A stretch of DNA of 64,000 nucleotides from UBA4738 sp002413305. GTDB lineage: Bacteria; Actinomycetota; UBA4738. The DNA is taken from positions 1-64,000 of the forward strand of contig DAIUAM010000008.1 of NCBI GenBank assembly GCA_036847185.1, given 5' to 3'. How positions within the stretch are numbered: the first letter of the stretch is position 1; the number at the start of each line of letters is the position of its first letter. A program made the position numbers and the translations under genes. A model generated the notes under the pieces. That model was not told the origin of the DNA and searched no databases. It was given only the letters and a program-made list of their open reading frames with translations. Shown piece by piece: positions 1-9,017 of the stretch.

Positions 1-172
1 GGGCGACCGGGGTCGCCGCTTCCCCCATGGGCGAGCCGCACGCGCCGCAGAACTTCACCCCCGGCTCGTTCGCCGCGCCACAGGCAGGGCATGAGAGCGC
101 CAGCGGGCTTCCGCATTCGCGGCAGAACTTCCGGCCCGCGACATTCTCGGTACCGCACTTCGGGCAGACCAA
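1..172 (-). CDS. Double zinc-ribbon protein, N-terminal part (runs off the left edge)
   Basis: The reverse strand encodes two consecutive zinc ribbons: CPKC at residues 3-6 with CREC at 17-20, then CPAC at 28-31 with CGAC at 42-45. The chosen start is the TTG at 170-172, which follows an in-frame TAA (182-184) and a G-rich AAGGGGG stretch suited to ribosome binding. Only 57 codons lie in the window. Ribbons of this kind commonly begin large actinobacterial adenylate/guanylate cyclase-AAA proteins or membrane proteins, but the downstream part is not visible, so the full function is unknown. The reading frame and the paired CxxC pattern are seen directly; the family suggestion is inference. Confidence 0.75.
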   Translation of the reverse strand, partial: MVCPKCGTENVAGRKFCRECGSPLALSCPACGAANEPGVKFCGACGSPMGEAATPVA

Positions 173-371
173 CAGACCCCCTTACACGCCGGTGCGGAGG
201 AATGGTACCGCCGACGCGCGTTCGGCCACGTATGAGGGACCGCCTCCCGGCCGGCCGGCTTGCCGCCCGGGGCCCGGGTAGCCCTGTGCCGCCTCGCGCT
301 CCCCCGTCCCGTCAAGGACCAGCGGGATAGGATGTAATCGTCGCTCAGTCTTGAGGAAAGGATCGCAGAGC

Positions 372-668
372 ATGGCCTTCATCCTTACAACGACGCTCTC
401 TCGCCGGCTCATCGAGTTGGGACTCCTCGTCGGTGGATTGGGTGCCCTGGTCCTCGCCTGGGGAGCCCTCGGGTTGATCCAGCAGCGGTTCGACCGGAAC
501 CAGGAGCGGGTCAGGACCCTGGTCGGTGCCCTCCTCATCGGGCTCGGCTTCCTTCTGCAGTTGCTGGGATTGCTGTCGCAATCGACGACGAAGGCGACGC
601 CGACCCCGACTCCGTCAACCTCGGTCTCGGCACCGACCGTGACGCCGAGCGCTTCGGCCAGCCCATGA
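372..668 (+). CDS. Small two-helix membrane protein with Thr/Pro/Ser-rich tail
   Basis: A 98-residue protein whose ATG follows GAGGAAAGG; a TTG 21 bases upstream is an alternative start. Two hydrophobic segments (about residues 15-36 and 49-69) are separated by a short charged loop rich in Arg, Asp and Gln, so it is probably an integral membrane hairpin. After residue 75 the chain is a low-complexity Thr/Pro/Ser/Ala tail, probably extracytoplasmic or a disordered linker. No family is recognised. It converges on the lipoprotein gene at 719-1261 and does not appear to share an operon with any neighbour. Confidence 0.6.
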   Translation: MAFILTTTLSRRLIELGLLVGGLGALVLAWGALGLIQQRFDRNQERVRTLVGALLIGLGFLLQLLGLLSQSTTKATPTPTPSTSVSAPTVTPSASASP

Positions 669-718
669 CTCCGCGCTTACCCAAGGCGGGTCAAGGTGCG
701 GGTCGGCGTGACGCGATG

Positions 719-1261
719 CTAGGGCGAGGGTGACGACCTCGGCGACTTCGGGGGCTTGATCGCCTGCGGGCACCCGATCCCATTCTTGTCCGTGTCGAAG
801 CGGTACGGGTCGGGTGGCCGCACCAGGAAGTTCCGGACCGTGAGGTCCTTACAGCTGAGGCTCTTCTGGAACGGCCGGATGCAGATGGTTGGATAGGAAG
901 GATCGCATGCGGGGGCGGCCGATACCGTCACGTAGACGGCCTGCTTCGATTTCATGACCGTCCCTGCGGCTGGCTTCTGCGTCAACACGGTTCCCGGCAG
1001 GTAGGCCATAGTGACCTGGTTCGACACCTTGAGAACCAAGCCGAGGTTGAGGCCACCAACTGCAGTGCGGGCGGCGTCGATCGTGCCCCAGGGCAGGGAG
1101 GGAAGCTGGTCTGCCCCCAGTGGGCTGGCGGTGACAGAAGGGCTGGGGCTGGAGGTTCCGTAGAAAGATAGGTCGGCCGGGGCGCCGTTCTGATCGGAGG
1201 CCGCCTTGGAACAGCCGGTGGCCAGCAGGAGGATCACGACGGCCAGACAATATCGTTTCAT
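719..1261 (-). CDS. PASTA-domain lipoprotein with Excalibur-like C-terminus
   Basis: The start is placed at the ATG whose product begins MKRYCLAVVILLLATGC, a lipoprotein signal peptide with its cysteine at residue 17; an upstream in-frame ATG at 1360 would bury this signal. About residues 55-120 form a PASTA-like repeat (hydrophobic start, a PGTVLTQKPAAGT core, then YVTVS), a fold that often binds peptidoglycan or muropeptides. The C-terminal part has four cysteines and ends near FDTDKNGIGC, resembling the Excalibur calcium-binding motif DxDxDGxxCE. The protein is 180 residues and is probably anchored on the outer face of the membrane. The exact ligand is unknown. Confidence 0.75.
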   Translation of the reverse strand: MKRYCLAVVILLLATGCSKAASDQNGAPADLSFYGTSSPSPSVTASPLGADQLPSLPWGTIDAARTAVGGLNLGLVLKVSNQVTMAYLPGTVLTQKPAAGTVMKSKQAVYVTVSAAPACDPSYPTICIRPFQKSLSCKDLTVRNFLVRPPDPYRFDTDKNGIGCPQAIKPPKSPRSSPSP

Positions 1262-1275
1262 CGATGTGGCCAGCC

Positions 1276-1305
1276 ATATTGACCGCCCAGCGGCCGGTTT
1301 GACAA
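1276..1305 (-). promoter_or_regulatory. Possible promoter of the PASTA lipoprotein gene
   Basis: On the minus strand TTGTCA (1300-1305) and CAATAT (1276-1281) are separated by 18 bases, and the ATG lies 14 bases beyond the -10 box. The -35 box is good but the -10 match is only partial, so this is tentative. Confidence 0.35.
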
Positions 1306-1380
1306 GCAGTGCATCCGAGCAAGGCGCTTCCGCCGGGCGGCCGTCGAAGCTGCGCGTCATGCGATAGCCTCGCGGTTCGC

Positions 1381-2376
1381 ATGTCGACCACTTCCGTCGA
1401 GCCGCGCGAACCGCGACCGGCCACGGCCGGCGAGTTCGTCATCCACACCGAGTCGCTGACGAAGGTCTATCCGGGCTCGACCCCCATCAAGGCGGTCGAC
1501 TCGCTCGATCTGTCGATCCACCCCGGCGAGATCTTCGGGCTGCTCGGGCCGAACGGAGCCGGCAAGACGACTACCGTCGGCATGCTCACCACCCGGATCG
1601 TCCCGACCGGCGGGCGGGCCTTCGTGGGCGGGATCGACGTCGTGGCGCACCCGGCCATCGCCAAACAGGCCATCGGGGTCGTGCCGCAGACGAACACGCT
1701 CGACCGCAGTCTGACGGTGTGGGAGAACCTCTATTACCACGGCCGGTACTTCGGGATGAGTTCGAAGGAAGCCCGGGCGACGGCGGACCGCGTCCTTGAG
1801 CAGTTCCGGCTCGCCGACCGGGCCAAGGCCGAGGTGTACGCGCTCTCCGGCGGCATGGCCCAGCGGCTGATGGTGGCCCGGGCCATCGTGCACTCGCCCC
1901 ACATCCTGTTCCTGGACGAACCCACCTCGGGGCTGGATCCACAGAGCCGGCTGGCCCTGTGGGACATCATGCGAAACCTGCACGCGCAGGGACAGACGAT
2001 CCTGCTCACCACGCACTACATGGAGGAGGCGGACCAGCTGTGTGACCGGGTGGCGATCATGGACCACGGGCACGTCCTGGCCCTGGACACGCCGGCCGAG
2101 TTGAAGCGTTCGATCGACGCCGACACGGTGGTGCGCGTCTCCACCGACGGTGACCTCCAAGCGCTGGCCGACCACCTGGGGAAGATGGAGGGAGCGACGC
2201 ACGCCGACGTTGGCGATGGGGTGGTGCGCGCCTACCTGCGTGGCGTGACGGGCACGCTGCCACGGGTGGTCGACGCGGCCGAAGCGGCCGGGTTCTCGGT
2301 GACCGACCTGTCGATGACCGAGCCCACCCTGGAGACCGTGTTCATCACCCTTACCGGAAAGGACCTCCGCGAATGA
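1381..2376 (+). CDS. ABC transporter ATPase, DrrA/daunorubicin-resistance type
   Basis: A 331-residue cytoplasmic ATPase that would power the ABC-2 permease encoded next. Visible motifs are Walker A GPNGAGKTT (about residues 56-64), signature LSGGMAQRL, Walker B ILFLDEPTSGLD and the switch histidine in LLTTHYMEEAD. The C-terminal ~80 residues are the extension usual in drug-resistance or antibiotic-export ATPases. The start at 1381 (MSTTSVEP) is preferred over an upstream in-frame ATG because family similarity begins about residue 19. The stop overlaps the permease start by four bases (ATGA), so the two are coupled. The substrate cannot be told from sequence. Confidence 0.9.
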   Translation: MSTTSVEPREPRPATAGEFVIHTESLTKVYPGSTPIKAVDSLDLSIHPGEIFGLLGPNGAGKTTTVGMLTTRIVPTGGRAFVGGIDVVAHPAIAKQAIGVVPQTNTLDRSLTVWENLYYHGRYFGMSSKEARATADRVLEQFRLADRAKAEVYALSGGMAQRLMVARAIVHSPHILFLDEPTSGLDPQSRLALWDIMRNLHAQGQTILLTTHYMEEADQLCDRVAIMDHGHVLALDTPAELKRSIDADTVVRVSTDGDLQALADHLGKMEGATHADVGDGVVRAYLRGVTGTLPRVVDAAEAAGFSVTDLSMTEPTLETVFITLTGKDLRE

Positions 2377-3230
2377 GCGCGACCACCGAACTCGCCTCTC
2401 CGCACGCGGGTGCCCCCATCGAGTTCCGTCCGGCCCGAAGCGCCGCGCTCAGTGCGTTCGGCGCGCTGATGCTCCGCGACCTCCAGGTGCTGAGGAAGAC
2501 GTTCGGGCAGTTCGCAGTGCGGACCATCATGCAGCCGCTGCTGCTCGTCTTCGTCTTCACGTACGTGTTCCCGAAGATCGGGCAGGGCATCGGGGGGTCG
2601 CGGCAGGGCGAGGCTGCGTTCTCCACCCTGCTGATGGCCGGCGTCATCGCCACGTCCATGGTGTTCCAGGGCGTGCAGGCGGTGGCGCTGCCCTTGGTGC
2701 AGGAGTTCGGGTTCACCCGCGAGATCGAGGACCGGGTCATGGCGCCGATGCCCGTGTGGGCGGTGGCACTGGAGAAGATCCTGTCCGGTTCGATCCAGGG
2801 ATTGCTGGCCGGCCTGGTGGTGTTCCCGCTCGCCGCGTTCATCCCCGCCACGCCCGTCCACCTGGACTTCCGGTGGTTCTACCTGCTGACCCTGACGCCG
2901 ATCGCGGCCGTCCTGGGCGCGGCGATGGGCCTGACCATGGGGACTCGGGTCGATCCCCGTCAGGTGCCGCTGCTGTTCAGCATCGTGATCCTGCCGATGA
3001 CCTTCCTCGGCGCCATCTACTACCCGTGGGCGAGCCTCGGCCCGATCGCCTGGCTGAAGTGGTTCGTGCTGATCAACCCGCTCGTGTACATGAGCGAAGG
3101 GTTCCGCCTGTCCCTGACCCGTGGGATCCCCCACATGCCGGTCCTGGCGATCTACGGAGCGATCATCGGGTTCACGATCCTGTTGACGGTGGTGGGGATC
3201 CAGGGGTTCAAGAAGCGCGTGCTTTCCTGA
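2373..3230 (+). CDS. ABC-2 type transporter permease, DrrB-like
   Basis: A 285-residue membrane protein starting in the ATGA overlap with its ATPase. After a hydrophilic N-terminus of about 35 residues comes a typical ABC-2 layout: an amphipathic stretch, then about six hydrophobic helices, with the charged EFGFTREIEDRVMAPMPV segment after the second helix that is characteristic of drug-exporting ABC-2 permeases. It should form a homodimeric pore with two copies of the 1381-2376 ATPase. The substrate is unknown; drug, lipid or polyketide export are all possible. Confidence 0.9.
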   Translation: MSATTELASPHAGAPIEFRPARSAALSAFGALMLRDLQVLRKTFGQFAVRTIMQPLLLVFVFTYVFPKIGQGIGGSRQGEAAFSTLLMAGVIATSMVFQGVQAVALPLVQEFGFTREIEDRVMAPMPVWAVALEKILSGSIQGLLAGLVVFPLAAFIPATPVHLDFRWFYLLTLTPIAAVLGAAMGLTMGTRVDPRQVPLLFSIVILPMTFLGAIYYPWASLGPIAWLKWFVLINPLVYMSEGFRLSLTRGIPHMPVLAIYGAIIGFTILLTVVGIQGFKKRVLS

Positions 3231-3347
3231 CGAAGTCGCCCCATCTCCGGGATGTCCCCGATGGCGAAGGGGACAGCCTGAAGTAGCCTGGGGGCGGGGC
3301 CGAGAGCCCCCAACGCATAGGACCCGGAACCAGGGAGGGGTACGCAC

Positions 3348-4115
3348 GTGTCATCCACGCTTACCGATCAGGGTCCGGTCAGGTCCGTGCGCCTGGCCGC
3401 CCGCGCCGTCGAAGCTGTCAAGGTGTATGGCAGCGGCGACGCTTCGGTCCGCGCGCTCGACGGCGTCACCGTCGATTTCGAAGCCGAACGATTCACTGCC
3501 GTCATGGGGCCTTCGGGATCGGGCAAGTCGACGTTGCTGCACTGCATGGCCGGGCTCGACTCGCTGACCACCGGGCACGTGTTCATCGGCGACGTGGACC
3601 TCACGACCCAGTCCGAGAAGAAGATGACGCTGCTCCGCCGCGACAAGGTCGGCTTCATCTTCCAGACGTTCAACCTGGTGCCCACGCTGAACGCGCTGGA
3701 GAACATCACGCTGCCGCTCGATATCGCCGGCCGCAAGCCCGAGCAGAGCTGGATCGACCGGATCGTGTCCACGGTGGGCCTCGCCGACCGGCTCACCCAC
3801 CGGCCCAGCGAGCTCTCCGGCGGCCAGCAGCAGCGCGTTGCCGCCGCCCGGGCGCTCTCCTCCCGCCCGGAGATCATCTTCGCCGACGAGCCGACCGGCA
3901 ACCTGGATTCGAGATCGAGCGCCCAGCTGCTGGATTTCATGGGCGCGGCGGTCCGGGACTTCGGGCAGACGATCGTCATGGTCACCCACGACGCCTTGGC
4001 CGCGAGCCACGCGAACCGGGTCGTGTTCCTGGTGGACGGCCGGGTGGAGGACGAGATGGCCGATCCGACCACGGACCGGATCCTCGATCGGATCAAGTCG
4101 CTCGGGGGCGAGTGA
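3348..4115 (+). CDS. ABC transporter ATPase, MacB/LolD type
   Basis: A 255-residue ATPase of the MacB/LolD/FtsE group that partners with the FtsX-like permease six bases downstream. Visible are Walker A GPSGSGKST, the Q-loop in FIFQTFNLVPTL, signature LSGGQQQRVAAARAL, Walker B IIFADEPTGNLDSRS and the MVTHD switch; this DEPTGNLDS wording is typical of the family. The GTG start at 3348 has GGGAGGGG about eight bases upstream. Such pairs drive mechanotransmission or extrusion of lipids, peptides or drugs across the envelope. No regulatory two-component pair lies next to it, so the trigger is unknown. Confidence 0.9.
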   Translation: MSSTLTDQGPVRSVRLAARAVEAVKVYGSGDASVRALDGVTVDFEAERFTAVMGPSGSGKSTLLHCMAGLDSLTTGHVFIGDVDLTTQSEKKMTLLRRDKVGFIFQTFNLVPTLNALENITLPLDIAGRKPEQSWIDRIVSTVGLADRLTHRPSELSGGQQQRVAAARALSSRPEIIFADEPTGNLDSRSSAQLLDFMGAAVRDFGQTIVMVTHDALAASHANRVVFLVDGRVEDEMADPTTDRILDRIKSLGGE

Positions 4116-4121
4116 CCAGCC

Positions 4122-6674
4122 ATGTGGCGCGCCACGCTGAAGGGACTCCTGGCCCACAAGGTCCGACTGGGCCTCACCGCACTGGCCATCGTGCTGGGGG
4201 TCGGGTTCGTCTCCGGGACCTACATCCTGACCGACACGATGGGACGAGCCTTCGACAACCTCTTCTCGCAGATCGACAAAGGCATCGCGGTGCAGGTCAG
4301 CGGGGTGCAGAAGTTCAAGGGGAGCGGACCGGGCGGCGAGGACGTGGGGTCGGCGGAGCGAGTGCCGAACTCCCTGCTGCCCCAGGTCGAGTCGGTACCC
4401 GGCGTCCGGGCGGCGGCTGGGGAGCTGGCCGGGTACGCGCAACTGGTCGGCAAGGACGGCAAGGCGATCACCACCGGCGGAGCGCCCACCCTGGGCGTGA
4501 CCTCGGTGAGGGACCCGGACCTGTCCCAAGCCGTGGCCCGGGAGGGCCGCAAGCCGGCCAGGTTCGGAGAGATCGGGGTGGACGTCGGGACCGCGAAGAA
4601 GCACGACCTCCATGTGGGCGACCGGGTCACGGTGCTCCTGCAAGGCCCGCCGATGCGGGCAACGATCGTCGGGCTCTTCGGGATCGGTTCGGCCGACAAC
4701 CTCGGTGGTGCCACCATCGTCGCATTCGATCCCCGCACCGCGCAGATCGCGCTGAACGGCGGCGGCCGATGGGACGACATCGTGGTCGCCGCGAAGCAGG
4801 GCGTGTCGCCGAGCGATCTCCGTGACCGGATCGCCGCGATCCTGCCCCGAGGGTACGAAGCGAAGACGGGCGAACAGGCGGCGCAGGAGGCTTCGGACCA
4901 GATCAAGAAGGGCCTGTCCTTCTTCAACATCGCGCTGCTGGTGTTCGCGGGGATCTCGTTGTTCGTCGGGGCGTTCATCATCTTCAACACCTTCTCGATC
5001 CTGATCGCCCAGCGGACCCGCGAGCTGGCGCTGCTTCGAGCCCTCGGCGCGTCGGCCAAGCAGGTCCGCCGTTCGGTGCTTGGCGAATCGGCCATCGTGG
5101 GCCTGCTGGCATCGGTGGTCGGGCTCGGTTTCGGGTTCGCCATCGCGCTCGGGCTGCAGGGGCTGCTGCGGGGGTTCGGGATCGACCTGCCAACGACCAC
5201 GACTCAGCTGCTGCCCCGAACCGTGATCGTTGCCCTGCTGGTGGGGGTGGTGACCACCGTGGTGTCTTCGGTGGTGCCGGCCGTGCGTGCATCCCGGATC
5301 CCTCCGGCGGCCGCGATGCGGGAGACCATGCCCGCCGAGTACCAGCGGTCGACGAGACGAACCGCCCTCGGCCTGCTGGTGACCGCCCTTGGGGTTGCCG
5401 CGCTGCTGACCGGCCTCTTCGCCGGGAAAGGCGCGGCGCTGGTAGGACTGGGTGCCGCCGTGGTGTTCCTGGGGGTGGCCACGCTCAGTCCGATCGCGGC
5501 CCGGCCGCTGGCGCGCGTGCTGGGCGCGCCGCTGCCCTCGGTCTCGGGTCTGGCCGGACGCCTCGGGCGCGAGAACGCGATGCGGAACCCACGTCGGACG
5601 GCCTCCACCGCCGCCGCGCTGATGATCGGCCTGGGCCTGGTCAGCTTCGTGAACATCTTCGCCGCGTCGGTCAAGGCCTCCGCCACCCAGGCGCTGCAGC
5701 AGACCCTGAAGGCCGACTATGCAGTGATCCCTTCGTCGTTCGGCGGGGGCGCCAACGGATTCAGCCTGGAGGTCGCCACGCGCCTTCGGATCGAGCCGGC
5801 GTTCAGCGCGGTCGAGGAGTACCGGCAGGGCGTCTTCGGGTATCAGGGTTCGGCGCAGCAACTCTCGGCGGTCGACCCCGCGCTGCTGGAGAAGGTGGAG
5901 AGCGTCGAGATGGTCCGCGGGAGCGTCGGGGCGCTCCACGACGGCGACGTCCTGGTCTACCGGCAGACCGCCGAGTCGAACCACTGGCGGCTGGGGCAGA
6001 CGATCCCGGTGCAGTTCGCGCGGACCGGCCGGCGAGAGCTTCGCGTCGTGGGCATCTACGGCGACAACCGGCTGCTCGGGAACTACGTGGTGACGCTGGG
6101 CACCTTCGACCGAAACTTCACCGCGCACCTGGACTCGATCGTTCTGTTGAAGACGGCGCCGGGCGTGAGCGACCCGCAGGCGAAGGCCGCGGTGGCCCGG
6201 GTGACCCGCGAGTTCCCGAACGTGAAGATCGACGACCAGGCGCAGCTCCGCGCGGAGCAGGCGAAGCAGATCAACCAGCTCCTCGGGCTGATCACCGCGC
6301 TGCTTGGGCTGGCGATCGTCATCGCCCTGTTCGGGATCGTGAACACGCTGGCGCTGTCGATCTTCGAACGCACGCACGAGATCGGGTTGCTCCGGGCGGT
6401 GGGGATGGCTCGACGGCAGGTTCGAACGATGATCCGGTGGGAGGCCGTGATCATCGCGGTGTTCGGTGCGCTGTTGGGAACCGCGGTCGGCGTGTTCTTC
6501 GGCTGGGCGATGGTCCACGCGCTGAACGACCAGGGGATCACGGTGCTCTCGCTCCCGGTCCGTCAGATGGTGACGTACGTGGTGATCGCCGGGCTGATGG
6601 GCGTGGTGGCCGCGGCGTTCCCGGCACGGCGCGCGGCGCGGCTCGACGTGCTGGCGGCGATCACCCACGAGTGA
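4122..6674 (+). CDS. FtsX-like / MacB-type ABC permease
   Basis: An 850-residue membrane protein with the duplicated layout usual in actinobacteria. An N-terminal helix (about residues 10-35) is followed by an extracytoplasmic MacB-PCD-like domain, three helices (about 265-385), two helices around 415-455, a second extracytoplasmic domain and three C-terminal helices (about 710-840). Both FtsX domains carry the RTRELALLRALG or RTHEIGLLRAVGM segment after their first helix. It starts six bases after the ATPase stop, so the two form one transporter. It converges tightly (12 bases) on the helicase gene. Substrate unknown. Confidence 0.9.
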   Translation: MWRATLKGLLAHKVRLGLTALAIVLGVGFVSGTYILTDTMGRAFDNLFSQIDKGIAVQVSGVQKFKGSGPGGEDVGSAERVPNSLLPQVESVPGVRAAAGELAGYAQLVGKDGKAITTGGAPTLGVTSVRDPDLSQAVAREGRKPARFGEIGVDVGTAKKHDLHVGDRVTVLLQGPPMRATIVGLFGIGSADNLGGATIVAFDPRTAQIALNGGGRWDDIVVAAKQGVSPSDLRDRIAAILPRGYEAKTGEQAAQEASDQIKKGLSFFNIALLVFAGISLFVGAFIIFNTFSILIAQRTRELALLRALGASAKQVRRSVLGESAIVGLLASVVGLGFGFAIALGLQGLLRGFGIDLPTTTTQLLPRTVIVALLVGVVTTVVSSVVPAVRASRIPPAAAMRETMPAEYQRSTRRTALGLLVTALGVAALLTGLFAGKGAALVGLGAAVVFLGVATLSPIAARPLARVLGAPLPSVSGLAGRLGRENAMRNPRRTASTAAALMIGLGLVSFVNIFAASVKASATQALQQTLKADYAVIPSSFGGGANGFSLEVATRLRIEPAFSAVEEYRQGVFGYQGSAQQLSAVDPALLEKVESVEMVRGSVGALHDGDVLVYRQTAESNHWRLGQTIPVQFARTGRRELRVVGIYGDNRLLGNYVVTLGTFDRNFTAHLDSIVLLKTAPGVSDPQAKAAVARVTREFPNVKIDDQAQLRAEQAKQINQLLGLITALLGLAIVIALFGIVNTLALSIFERTHEIGLLRAVGMARRQVRTMIRWEAVIIAVFGALLGTAVGVFFGWAMVHALNDQGITVLSLPVRQMVTYVVIAGLMGVVAAAFPARRAARLDVLAAITHE

Positions 6675-6686
6675 GGAGCCGCCCGG

Positions 6687-8843
6687 TCAGGACCGGAGCA
6701 GCCGGGCGAGGTAGGTATCCACCTGGACTCGCCCCCCTCGTCCCGCCGGGGTGGCCTCCGGCGCGTCGTCGTCGCTCGATGCGACGCCGGGCGTCGCGCG
6801 CTGGTCGAACAACGACCGGACGGGATGCGGCAGGAATCGGGTCAGCTGCGCGTAGCTGTGACCATCCTCGAGGCCCCGCAGGCGATGGTAGTAGCGAAGA
6901 GAAAACGTCACGGTCAGGGCGTCCTTGGCGCGGGTAAGGGCTACGTAGAAGAGCCGGCGTTCCTCCTCGATCTCTTCCGCGTTCCGCGTCGCCATGTCGG
7001 AGGGCAGCATGCCGTCCGATGCGTGGATCAGGTGGACGACGTCCCATTCGCAGCCTTTGGCGGAATGGATCGTGCTGAGGATGAGGTAGTCCTCGTCGAG
7101 CAGGGGCGGTCCGGCCAGGTCGCCGGTCGAGGCCGGCGGATCGAGCGTGAGATCGGAGATGAATCGGGCCCGCGTCGGGTAGCGGCCGGCGATGTGTTCG
7201 AGTTGCTCGACATCGTGGATGCGGCTCTGGACCCGCTGGTAGCGGCGGTCGAAGACCGGTTCGAGGAAGGCCCGGAGCCGCTCGATCTGGCTGGACGGTC
7301 CGATCCCCGGTGCGGCGCAGTCGTCCACCGCCCGGCGGAGGACGTCGAAGCCCTCACGGGCGCTCGGGGGGACGTCGGGAGGCGATTCGACCAGCCGCCG
7401 AAGGGGCGAACCGCCGGCCGGGTCGATCGCGCTCGTGGTGCGGGGCCGCCGGCGGACGCCGAGCTCGTCGAGCAAGCGGCCGGCGGCGACCGGGCCGACG
7501 CCGTCCAGCAGCTGGAGCACTCGGAACCAGGGGATCTCGTCCCAGGGGTTCTCCAGGATACGGAGGATGGCCAGGACGTCCTTCACATGGGCGGCCTCGA
7601 GGAATCGGAGCCCGCCGTACTTGACGAACGGGATGTTCCGGCGCGTCAGCTCCACCTCCAGCTGGTCGCTGTGGTGGGCGGCCCGGAACAACACAGCCTG
7701 CTGTTTGAGCGAGATGCCCTGTTCGCGCCAGTCGAGCACGCTTCGGCACACCTCTTCGCACTGTTCGGCTTCGTCCAGGCAGGTGACGAGCGCCGGTCGG
7801 CGTTCGCCCTTCCGCGCCGACCACAGTGTCTTGTCGTGCCGCTGCGGCGAAAGCGCGATCACCGCATTGGTGGCGTCCAGGAGCGGCTGGGTGGACCGGT
7901 AGTTCTGTTCGAGCTTGACGATGCGCGTGCCCGGGAAGCGGTCCGGGAACTCCAGGATGTTGCGCACCGTCGCCGACCGGAACGCGTAGATCGACTGCGC
8001 GTCGTCGCCGACGACGGTCAGGTTCGGGTTGCACGCCCGCATCCCCTGGAGGATCTCGGCCTGCAGCGCGTTGGTGTCCTGGTACTCGTCGACCAGGATG
8101 TGATCGAAGAGGTCCCCGAGGCCAGCGGTGCCGGTGCGGCCGGCGGACCAGAGCTCCGCGCGGGCGAGGGCGTTCCAGTACAGGAGCAGGTCGTCGAAGT
8201 CGAGCACGTTCTGTCGCCGCTTCCGCTCGGTGTAGCTCTCGAAGACGCTCCTGATGCCGTCCCGTTCATCCAGGCACCACGGGAAGTCGGGTTCGAGCAC
8301 CTCCCCAAGCGAGGAAGCGGCGTTGATCATGCGCGAGTAGATGGCGGCGAGCGTCTCCTTCCGTGGGAAGCGCCGGGAACGTTCCGCCAGGCCCAGCTCG
8401 CCACGGATGAGGTTCATGAGGTCGGCCGCGTCGGCCTGGTCCATGACGGTGAAATCGGGCCTGACGCCGACGGCTCGCCCATGATGACGGAGGAGCCGGT
8501 TCGCCACCGCGTGGAACGTGCCGCCCCAGACCCGTCCTGCGCCCCGGGCCGCGGGCGGCGCGATCGGGCCGGCTGGGGTCGACGGATCGCTCGGCCGGTC
8601 GATCAGACGGGCCGCCCTGGCCAGCATCTCGGCCGCCGCCCGGCGGGTGAACGTCAGCAGCAGGATACGTTCGGGCGGCGCGCCCCGGTCGATCAGGTGC
8701 GCGACCCGGCAGGCGAGCGTCCGCGTTTTCCCCGTCCCCGCTCCGGCCAACACCAGCAGGGGCCCGGAACCGTGCGTCACCGCTTCTCGCTGCGCGCTAT
8801 TCAGTTCGTCGATCCAATCGCCGTTGCCTCCGAGCCGGTCCAT
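6687..8843 (-). CDS. UvrD/PcrA/Rep-family 3'-5' DNA helicase
   Basis: A 718-residue superfamily 1 helicase. Motifs run in order: Q-motif LNSAQREAV, Walker A AGAGTGKTRT, motif Ia TFTRRAAAEM, motif II DEYQDTN, motif III GDDAQSIYAFR, motif IV LEQNYRST, motif V STIHSAKGCEWD and motif VI FYVALTRAKD. These enzymes unwind DNA in nucleotide excision and mismatch repair and strip RecA from DNA. The ATG has GGGGAGG four bases upstream. A perfect Gram-positive LexA box lies 26 bases before the start, which argues for SOS control. The C-terminus lacks an obvious extra nuclease domain. Whether it is UvrD1, UvrD2 or PcrA cannot be settled by eye. Confidence 0.92.
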   Translation of the reverse strand: MDRLGGNGDWIDELNSAQREAVTHGSGPLLVLAGAGTGKTRTLACRVAHLIDRGAPPERILLLTFTRRAAAEMLARAARLIDRPSDPSTPAGPIAPPAARGAGRVWGGTFHAVANRLLRHHGRAVGVRPDFTVMDQADAADLMNLIRGELGLAERSRRFPRKETLAAIYSRMINAASSLGEVLEPDFPWCLDERDGIRSVFESYTERKRRQNVLDFDDLLLYWNALARAELWSAGRTGTAGLGDLFDHILVDEYQDTNALQAEILQGMRACNPNLTVVGDDAQSIYAFRSATVRNILEFPDRFPGTRIVKLEQNYRSTQPLLDATNAVIALSPQRHDKTLWSARKGERRPALVTCLDEAEQCEEVCRSVLDWREQGISLKQQAVLFRAAHHSDQLEVELTRRNIPFVKYGGLRFLEAAHVKDVLAILRILENPWDEIPWFRVLQLLDGVGPVAAGRLLDELGVRRRPRTTSAIDPAGGSPLRRLVESPPDVPPSAREGFDVLRRAVDDCAAPGIGPSSQIERLRAFLEPVFDRRYQRVQSRIHDVEQLEHIAGRYPTRARFISDLTLDPPASTGDLAGPPLLDEDYLILSTIHSAKGCEWDVVHLIHASDGMLPSDMATRNAEEIEEERRLFYVALTRAKDALTVTFSLRYYHRLRGLEDGHSYAQLTRFLPHPVRSLFDQRATPGVASSDDDAPEATPAGRGGRVQVDTYLARLLRS

Positions 8844-8868
8844 CCACCTCCCCTGGGACGCCTATGGT

Positions 8869-8882
8869 CGAACACATGTTCG
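8869..8882 (-). promoter_or_regulatory. LexA (SOS) operator upstream of the helicase
   Basis: The 14 bases read CGAACACATGTTCG, a perfect match to the Gram-positive and actinobacterial LexA consensus CGAAC-N4-GTTCG. It sits 26 bases upstream of the helicase ATG, where bound LexA would block transcription until DNA damage. The palindrome is seen directly; SOS control is inferred from the known LexA regulon. Confidence 0.8.
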
Positions 8883-8987
8883 GAGTGTATACCACCCCAG
8901 TGACATCCCTTCCGCGCAGGTCAGCGCGCCAGGAGCCGCGCCTGCCAGATCCGGCACGACTCAGGCTCGGAGGGTCCTGGCCGTTCC

Positions 8988-9003
8988 CTCGCGCTTGCGC
9001 GAG
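8988..9003 (-). terminator. Possible hairpin after the 90-residue ORF
   Basis: CTCGCGC and GCGCGAG form a perfect 7-bp inverted repeat around two bases, lying 14 bases beyond the stop codon at 9018 on the minus strand. There is no T-tract, so it is at best a weak or Rho-assisted terminator, and it may be chance in GC-rich DNA. Confidence 0.3.
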
Positions 9004-9017
9004 AGGGGTCGGCGACG

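Noticed and set aside
1300..1380. A TAGCCT -10 box for the first ABC exporter at 1381
   Set aside because: It is correctly placed, but no acceptable -35 box is 16-18 bases upstream.
2232..3347. Minus-strand 371-codon frame over the ABC-2 permease
   Set aside because: Composition dominated by His, Gln, Asp and Arg; shadow of the real permease.
3351..6668. A 1105-codon open frame on the minus strand across the MacB-like ATPase and FtsX genes
   Set aside because: It is the antisense shadow of two clear transporter genes; its protein is rich in Arg, Gly, His and Asp with no domain, as usual in high-GC DNA.
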